A DNA stretch of 40,554 bases from a bacterium UBP15_UBA6099. Its GTDB lineage: Bacteria > UBP15 > UBA6099. Under the pieces are notes generated by a model. That model had not been told where the DNA came from. It did not search any database and saw only the letters and a list, made by a program, of their open reading frames with translations. The stretch covers positions 1 to 40,554 of the forward strand of contig DIWT01000041.1 of the NCBI GenBank assembly GCA_002435745.1, in the 5' to 3' direction. The position numbers were made by a program, and so were the translations under genes. Shown piece by piece: positions 24,001 through 33,000 of the stretch. Every line of letters begins with the position of its first letter. Positions within the stretch are counted from its first letter, which is position 1.

Positions 24001-27000
24001 CGCCGTTGTATGTAAGAGTTATTGTCGCTCCCGCCGCGCCGAACACTCCGCTTGTGTCGGTGGTCGTCACGCTAGAAATCGTTGCAAGACCGTTGGCGTC
24101 CGCCACAGTGCAGGAAAGAACCACGCCCGCCGTCGCAGGAGGCCCGCTCGCCGGAACGAACGCGCACCCTGCCACCGTCGGCGCGACATTCGTCACTGTG
24201 AACGCCGCCGTCGACGAGCCTGTCAGTCCGCCGGAATCCGTCGCTGTTATTGTGAAGTTATATGCCGCCGGAGCGACGCCTTGAACGGTGAGCGCCGTCT
24301 TTTCATATTTGCCCGTTACACCGTTGTACGTGAGAGTTATCGTGGCTCCCGCCGCGCCGAACACTCCGCTCGTGTCGGTGGTCGCCACACTCGTAATTGT
24401 CGCAAGCCCGTTGACGTCAGCCACAGTGCAGGAAAGAACCACGCCCGCCGTTGCAGGAGGCCCGCTCGCGGGAACGAACGCGCATCCCGCAACCGTCGGC
24501 GCGACATTCGTCACTGTGAACGTCGCCGTCGATGAGCCTGTAAGGCCGCCGGAATCCGTCGCGGTAATAGTGAAGTTATACGCCGCCGCTGCGATGCCTT
24601 GAACGGTGAGCGCCGTCTTTTCATATTTGCCAGACACTCCGTTATATGTGAGCGTTATCGTTGCGCCCGCCGCGCCGAACACTCCGCTCGTATCGGTGGT
24701 CGTCACGCTCGTAATTGTCGCAAGCCCGTTGGCGTCCGCAACCGTGCATGAGAGAACCACGCCCGCCGTCGCGGGCGGCCCGCTCGCGGGAACGAACGCG
24801 CATCCCGCAACCGTCGGCGCGACATTCGTCACTGTGAACGTCGCCGTCGATGAGCCTGTAAGAGCGCCGGAATCCGTCGCGGTAATAGTGAAGTTATATG
24901 CCGCCGCGGCGACGCCTTGAACCGTCAGCGCCGTCTTTTCATATTTGCCCGTCACTCCGTTATATGTGAGCGTTATCGTCGCGCCCGCCGCGCCGAACAC
25001 CCCGCTCGTGTCCGTGGTCGTCACACTCGTAATTGTCGCAAGCCCGTTGGCGTCGGCAACCGTGCATGAGAGAACCACGCCCGCCGTCGCCGGAGGCCCG
25101 CTCGCGGGAGCGAACGCGCACCCTGCCACCGTCGGCGCGACATTTGTCACTGTGAACGTCGCCGTCGATGAGCCGGTCAGTCCGCCGGAATCCGTCGCGG
25201 TAATAGTGAAGTTATATGCCGCCGCGGCGACGCCTTGAACCGTTAACGCAGTCTTTTCATATTTGCCCGTTACGCCGTTGTATGTAAGAGTTATTGTCGC
25301 TCCCGCCGCTCCGAACACGCCGCTCGTGTCCGTGGTCGTCACGCTAGTAACCGTCGCTAGTCCGTTGACGTCAGCCACAGTGCATGAGAGAACCACGCCC
25401 GCAGTCGCAGGCGGCCCGCTCGCGGGAGCGAACGCGCATCCCGCAACCGTCGGCGCGACATTCGTCACTGTGAACGTCTCGGTGTCAGTGTCTGTCGCCG
25501 AAGCCGAATCCGTCGCTGTTATTGTGAAGTTGTACGCAGCCGCAGCGACACCTTGAACTGTGAGCGCCGTCTTTTCATATTTGCCAGACACTCCGTTATA
25601 CGCGAGAGCTATCGTCGCGCCCGCCGCGCCGAACACACCGCTCGTGTCTGTCGTCGTCACAGTGGATATATCGCCAAGCCCGTCGGGGTCAGACACCGTG
25701 CATGAGAGGACTACGCCCGCAGTCGCGGGCGGCCCGCTCGCGGGAACGAACGCGCAACCCGACACTTCGGGAGGCTGGTTCAATGACCTGTTATCCGCGA
25801 ACATCGAAGTGTTATTATTCGCGGAAGTCACAGTGGCGGTCAGTCGGGTCGCCGCGCCCCATACGGACGCCTGCGGGATGGAGAATGAAATATTGCAGGG
25901 GAACGCCGCGCACGTCGTAACGTTGAATGCCGAAGCAAACAGAAACGCTTCTCCAGCCGTCGTGTCAGGCGACACGGCGGGCGGATTATCGACGCTGAAC
26001 ACTTCCACCACGCAAGGCAACGCTACGGTGCATCCGCTGGAGATAGGCGATTGAATGGTCATGCCTATGTCGTAATTTGCCCCGGCGGCTACGATGGAAT
26101 TAATTATTGGAGGTTTTATCCCCTGATTAACACCGTCGGCGGTCCCGTTGAGTATGCCCGCCGTGGCTGCTCCGCCGTTGCTGAAAATCGAATTGCGGGA
26201 ATATTTGTTGAACCTTGCGTCCCAGCCGGACAATTGAGTGTTGATGCCGTTGTTCGTGTTGTAGGCGATAAGATTCGCCTCGTTCGCGCCTGAGCCGCCG
26301 ATGGCGTTGCTTGACCCGTTGAAGATGTATATGCCCCTGCCGTTGGCCATTGCGCCTGTCAGCGCGGCGTTGGAACCGATGGCGTTGCCTTTTATCGTGT
26401 GGCTGTTTGTCTGGTAAATGTATATGCCGTAGTCGGTATTGCCGGATATTACATTGCTCGGACCTATTATATTGCCGTTGGCGTTCGTCAGGAGATAAAC
26501 TCCGTACCTGTTGGGAGTTGAGGAGGCTCCGGTGTTGCCTATGTAATTGCCAGTGATTGTGTTGTTTGTCGCTGCGGCGGTTTCAAGTCTTATGCCAGCC
26601 TTGGAGGCCCCGTTGAACCTTATGATTTTCAACCCTTTGATCGTTCCGCTTCCAGCTTGCCACACGAGGCCATCGCATACGCCACAGGAAGCGCCGGATA
26701 TCGTGATGTCGGGCGTTCCGTCGCCGTTGATATCTCCGTCGATGCTTGTTCCGTTTGCGGTCACCGTCGGAAGCTGAGTCAACGGAGTAATCGTCTGGCC
26801 CGAAAGAGCGGCGTCGAACGTTATGGCGAATCCGGGATTGCCGTTGGCGTATTCTATGCAGTGTCGCAGAGTTCCGTTGCCCGAATCCGCCGCGCTCGTC
26901 ACATTCACGCAGTCTTCGGGCTGGACTTCCTTGTTCAAGGCGAACTTTGACGAGTTGCTGTTCGTGTCCGTCAAGATGGCGGTGACAAATTCGCCTTGAG

Positions 27001-30000
27001 CCACCGCTACGTTTGTGAATGTCGCGGCTCCCGTCCCGTCCGTCGTCGCCGTCCCAAGCAGATAAGGCCCTTCTCCGTACCCCGTTCCGTCCTCGGTAAT
27101 GCCGAGAAGCGAATCGGTGACCTGATATAGAGCCACCTCGCAACCGGAGCAGATCGGCGCGGCGGCGTTGACCGTAATGTTGAAGTTCGCGCCGCTGGTA
27201 AGTATCGAGCCGATGACCGGCCTCTGGACGTTCTCGTTGGCTCCGCTGCTTATCTCGACAGGCTCAGCGTACGGCACGAAAATCACGTTGTTGTCGTTCT
27301 GATAGACCAAAGCTCCCGAAAATTTGTTGTATCTTGTTCCGGCGCTCTCGACTAGTATTCCGCTCGCGTCGTTGTACGCTAGCCTGACCGGATAAGTGGC
27401 GCTGTTGACAATCGTGTTGAATCTGGACGCCCCGGTCATCATTATCCCGTCGTTCGTGTTTCCTCTGTCCGTGTAGTCCTCTGTGACAGTGTTCTTTTGA
27501 GGCAGCCCGATACGGGCGTTCCTGATATTGACGTGCTGGGCGTTGTACATGTAGATGCCCTGAAGCTTGTTGCCGGAAATCACATTGGTGTATTTGTCGT
27601 CTCCGTCATAGCCTAACTCGGCCTTGTTTCCGGCTGCTCCGTACACGTCCGAAAAACTGATTCCGGGGCCGTGGTTGCCCCCGCAGGTCTGTTCGCATCT
27701 GTTCGCCGCGCTCAGGCACAGCCCCACGCAGTTCCCAGCCATGTGCGTCCCGACCGAAATCACTCTGTCAAGGAATATTCCGCCCTTTTTCGTGTCTGGC
27801 AGAAGAACATCGCCGTTGCATGCAATGACGTTGGACTCGCCCGCAGCGCCCCCCGGCTCAACCCCGATCGAGTTGTCCATCGTCCTTATCATGTATATCC
27901 CGCCGCCGAGATTGCTCGTCGAATTTCCCCCGCTCGAACAACTCCGTCCGTCTGTGGCAGTCCCGATATAGTTGCCTTTTATGGAAACCCCTTCGGCGTA
28001 CTCGCTCAGCACAACGCCCCTGCTGAGGCCGCCGGAAATCACGTTCCTGTGTTGCGCCGCGTCCCCGCCGATATCCACATTCATCGCCGCGCACGCCGCG
28101 CCGGGGCATCCTCCCACGTGAATCCCGTAATAATTGCCCGCCATGTCGCCGCTCGTTTTGATTCCTATCGTGTTTCCGGTTATCGCGACCTGCCCGAACG
28201 CTTTGCCGTCCACCGCAACCGCCGCGCATCCGTACACCCTCGTCGTTAACGGGCCGGAGCCTTGCAAATCGTCGCAATCATTGTTGGCAAAATTGACGAT
28301 TGTGAGATTCTTTATTGTCGCGTCGGCTTCCGTAATCTTGAAACCGTGGCAGTTTGCCGCGCTGCATCCCGCGCCGTCTATCGTTATCCCAAGAGCCTGT
28401 CCGTCAACAGAAACGCCGTCGGCTGTAATAGCCGGAAGCGGGTTCGGGCCGATTGCGATGGTCGCGCCGGCCAACGCCCCCGCGAAAGTTATGCTGCCGT
28501 GTGTGACCGGTGTGGCGTTCGCCTTCGTTATGCAGTCCCGCAGCGTTCCCAGCCCCGCGCCGTCGGTCGAATCAGACACAACGGGACAAGTGTCCGCCTG
28601 CGGGCCTAGCCCGTCAGCCTTTTTATAAGCGAAAAGAGTTTTCGACGCCGCGCCGCCGCACACCGCGAACAGCGTTTCGTCCGCTACCGCCATTCCGCCC
28701 GTCACGCCTGAACCCGCGCACGGAGCCACGCTCGACGTGACGCCCATTCCGTCCGTGTATATGCCGTATATTTTTCCGTCCTGCGCTCCCGCGTAAACCA
28801 CGCCCGACACATAAACGAGGGGCGCGTTAACAGCGGCCCCGCCGGGTATCTGCCCGCTTTCAGTTATCGTTCCGGCTGCGTTTATCTTGTACACCCATCC
28901 GCCGTCGTCCGCCGCGTAAAGCGTCGACGCCGATTCCACCCACGCCGCCGACCCTGTGAAACTGTTTCCGTTCGGGTTCGGCCTGTTCCACACTGCGGCC
29001 CCGCTCGCCGTAAGCGAATAGATAACCTGCGGAGTCGCGACTATCAGGTTGTTCGACGCTACGATTATCGATTTTATTTCCGGCGCGCCCGGGAGAGCGG
29101 CAGACGCCGCCTGCGTCCCTGTCATAGTGTCGAACGCGAAGATATTTCCCGCCGTGTCCCCGACGAACAGAATGCCATCGCCCACCGCTAGCGGAGCGGC
29201 GACAGCGGCGCTCCCCGTCCCTTTCACCTTCCATCTCAACGCGCCGTCGGATTTGTTTACGGCGTGGACGATTCCGTTCACATCCACGAAAAACAGTAAA
29301 TCATAAGTCGCCGCCACCGGGCTGAGCATTGCGGTGGGAGGCAGGCTTATCGAAGCTGTGGCGGACTCATTGGGCGCAGCCCAGAACGCCGAACCGTCGG
29401 AGACCCGATGCGCGTAGACCTTCGAGCCGGACACCGTGTACAGAGCGTCCACGCCGCCTGAAGAAGCGACCGCGCCCGCCGCCGCGACCGGCCCGGCTCC
29501 CGCCGCCGCCGTCCACTCCGGAGCGCCATCCGCCGCCGCGTACGCCGCCAGCGTCCCGTCGGACAGTCCGATCATTACAACGCCGTCTTTCACTACCGGA
29601 GCCGCCGTTGTCGCCTGCGCCAGAGGCTTGCTCCATTTCTGCTCGAAAGGCACGAACCACAGCGAATCCACACCTGAGGTTGATCTTCTTTGCTCGTCGC
29701 AGTTGAACAACGGCCAGTCAGCGCCGCAGACGGTCATCTCCGGCCACTGTTCCACATCCAGCGAAACGGAGGCGGGATACCCGGCGGGGACGTCCCCTTC
29801 GGCGTCCTGTATGTGCGCCGTCGCCGTCTTGGTTCCCGGCGCAAGACCCGGCGTCGAGCGGATCGCGCCCGCCCCGAACTTCATCTCCTGCGCGCCTCCG
29901 CCCTCGTGAGTCAGAGCCAGAGCGGCATCTCCATTGACATTCGTCAAATCCAGACTGGCGGTCGTTATGTCCGCCGTTCCGTTATAGTCCTGCACGAATA

Positions 30001-33000
30001 CGGTGAAGTGAGTCGAACTTACGCCGTTATTGAGGATGAACGGCGGGTTAAAAACAGCGGCGGTAGTTATCACCGGAACAAAGTTGTCGCATTTGACAGG
30101 CAGGCCGGGCGCGAACCACGCCGAACGGGCGTTCGCAGCGTCCACCGTCCTCACGTTGAAATAGTAACTGCCGTACGGCGGGTAGTAAACCTCGAAAGCA
30201 GAATTGAGCGGAATGTCAATTTGATAAGTGTTCCCGCCGCCGAGCGAGCGAGAGCGCAGATAATTGCCCGGCCGAGCGGCTGCCGCTCCCGACCACCTGT
30301 CCGGCTGCGCCGCCGATGGCGCGGCGACATTGTGCTCCGTCAGCCTCAAATCGTATGTCAGAAGATTCCTGATGACTCCTGCTTCCGCGTCCGTTCCCTT
30401 TTCCCAACTCAGCCGCAGAACGCCTTCTCCCCCGCTCTCGATCACCGAACATCCGGCTGTCGGAGGCGCTCCCGGCGCGGTGTTGCCTCCAGCCGTGTCA
30501 TTTATCCATATCTCGTTTGAGATGTAGTTCCCGCCTGCTATCGCCAAGTCAGGATTCCTGTTTCCCGTGAAATCCCCGAACGACACATCCATTGAGTATT
30601 CCGGCAGGTCGAGCGTTTCCAGCTTATAGGAGAAAGCGCACGCCTGTGGATCCGCGGCGGACGTGAACAGCCGCGCCTTTTTGTTCTCAATCGTCCCGGC
30701 GACAATTTCGGGCATTATGTTGTTTTCTGTTTCCGCGAAAGTCAGCGAGTAAAACTTCGTCGCGGGCGTGGTCGTCAGAGCCTGAAACGCTCCGGCCACA
30801 GTCCCGTCTCCCTCTCCTCTGAAAATCCTTATCCCTCCGTCGGCCTCGTTGTTGGCGACAATCACGTCCCAGTCGCCGTCGCATATCTCCCCGCCGTCGG
30901 AAACCTCGGCCACTATCAGCGTGTTGGAGCCTGTAGGCCCGAATTGCGCCGACATGTCGTATGTCCCCGTCGCCGGATTGTACAGGTATATTCTGTTTTG
31001 CGTGTTGAAATTGGCCTCGACGAAATCGAGGTAATGGTCTTCCGCGCCGCCGGAAGTCCGGTTGAAGTACGCCACATCCACTCTCTGAGTGTTCGCCTGA
31101 GAACCTACTTCAACTCCGGCGGACTGGAACATTCCGGGATTGCCGAGAGCGTGCTGCGCCTCGTCATAGTGAAAAATCCTGTTGCGGTTGGTTAAGATGG
31201 CGTCGCTTCCCAGAATGTCCATCCGCATGTTCCGAAACATATCAGCGAAGACAATCGACGTGCCGTTGCAACCGGGAGAGCAAAGCTGTTGGCTGATAGA
31301 GAACGAGCCCGCGCCATTGTTTTTGAAAATCTTGAAACCGCCGTTGGAAAGACAGGCGGTTCCGAGGTCAAGGTCTCCGTCCCCGTCTATGTCGGCTAGC
31401 GCCATGTGATTAGTGTTGCAGCCGTTCGGTCCGAATGTGGAAATGAGCGAGAACGAGCCGTCTCCCGCGCCACGATACACCTTGAACGGAAGGATTCCGT
31501 CTACGCCTCCAACAATTACGTCGTTCACTCCGTCGCCCGTGACGTCCCCGACTACAAGCCGATCATAACCATAGTCGCCGGTCAGCAACACATCTCCGCC
31601 CGCAGGCGCGGCGAAACCGGACACCGTCATCGGCGGCGGCGTTTCCCCGGCGGCGAGGATTCTAACTGCGGCGTCTCTGCGGAACTCGCCCGCCCGCGCC
31701 GTCAGCATCGCCTCGCCCTCATGCAGCGCCGTGAACTTCCCGTCCGGAGTTATCACCCCGTGCGGACTCGCCAGTTCCCATGCTATGTTGATCGGATATA
31801 TTTCGCCGTCCGCGAACTGCCCGTACGCCTTGAACTCGAACGTTTCGCCCACCCGCATGAACGCCGGTATCCCGCCCATCCTTATCATGAACAAGCCTTC
31901 GAGTCCGACGCTCGCGTATGCCGTCGCGGACGCGTTCCCGCCTCTGCCGTCCGAGACTGTCAGCTTCACGGCGTACTCGCCGCGTTGGAACGGAGCCGTC
32001 CATTTAGCCGTCGCCGCAGACCCCGGCGTCAGCGCGCCGAAACTGGATTCCCACTTATAGGTCAGCGCGTCTCCGTCCGGGTCGTAAACCTGCGCCGAGA
32101 TATCAATCAAGCCGCCCGGTTGTGTCGAATCCGGAATCGCGTATATTGCGGATATCTGCGGAGCCGCGTTCGGCGGAGACACCTCCGACATCAGTTTTTC
32201 AAGATTAAGCCTGCCGGGGGGCGGATAGGCTCCCGTCGCCGGGTCTGCCGTTTCCCTAAGGAAAACAGCGATTTCTTCGTTGGAAACCGTCGGCAACGCT
32301 CCGACTATCAAGCCCGCCGCTCCGGAAACCAGCGCAGCCGCCGCGGACGTTCCGTCCCGGTATCCGGCGATTCCGTTAGGCTCAAGCGAATACACTCGCG
32401 CGCCGGGAGCGGCTATGTCCAACTCCGCCCCGAAGTTGCTGAACGCGGTCAACGCGTCGCCTTCGTCCGTCGCTCCGACCGTTATTACTCCGTCAAGACC
32501 CGCCGGAACGAAGGAGGAGGCGTCCGAAGCGCTGTTGCCCGCCGCCGCGACCACCGTCGCGCCTGTTCCGACGGCATGATCTATCACCGTCTGGAATATC
32601 TTCCACGCGTCCGAGCCTTGCTCAACTTTTCCCTGAACGCTCAGATTTATCACGTCCGCGCCCGCATTCGCCGCGAACGTTATCCCGTTCATAACCGCGA
32701 AGAATGGACAGTCTCCCTGCGAGTCGCACGCCTTCACCGGCATCACCCGGCAGTCCCAGCAGACCCCCGCGACGCCGTAACCATTGTCACCCGCCGCCGC
32801 CGCAAGCCCCGCCGCGTGCGTGCCGTGCCCGTGCCCGTCCTGCGTCCCGTTCCCCTCCCCGATGAAATCCGCTCCCGGAACCAGCCTTCCGGCAAAATCC
32901 GAATGCGAGCCGTCAACTCCTGTGTCCACAAACGCCAGCATCGGAGCCGATCCTGACTGATACGCAGTCCATACTCCGGGGGCGCGGATTTTCCTGAACG

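Noticed and set aside
22038..25556. Series of plus-strand open frames of about 97-104 codons recurring every 318 bases, opposite the giant gene
   Set aside because: They are periodic because the sense-strand repeats are periodic. They have antisense codon composition and no ribosome-binding sites, and all lie inside the real minus-strand frame.
22280..25774. CRISPR-like regular repeat array
   Set aside because: The period is 318 bases with no spacer/repeat alternation, and the whole array is protein-coding in one frame.
31406..32956. A 516-codon open frame on the plus strand opposite the subtilase region
   Set aside because: It is arginine-rich shadow coding typical of the frame complementary to a GC-rich gene. 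The minus strand shows intact subtilase and FG-GAP motifs.
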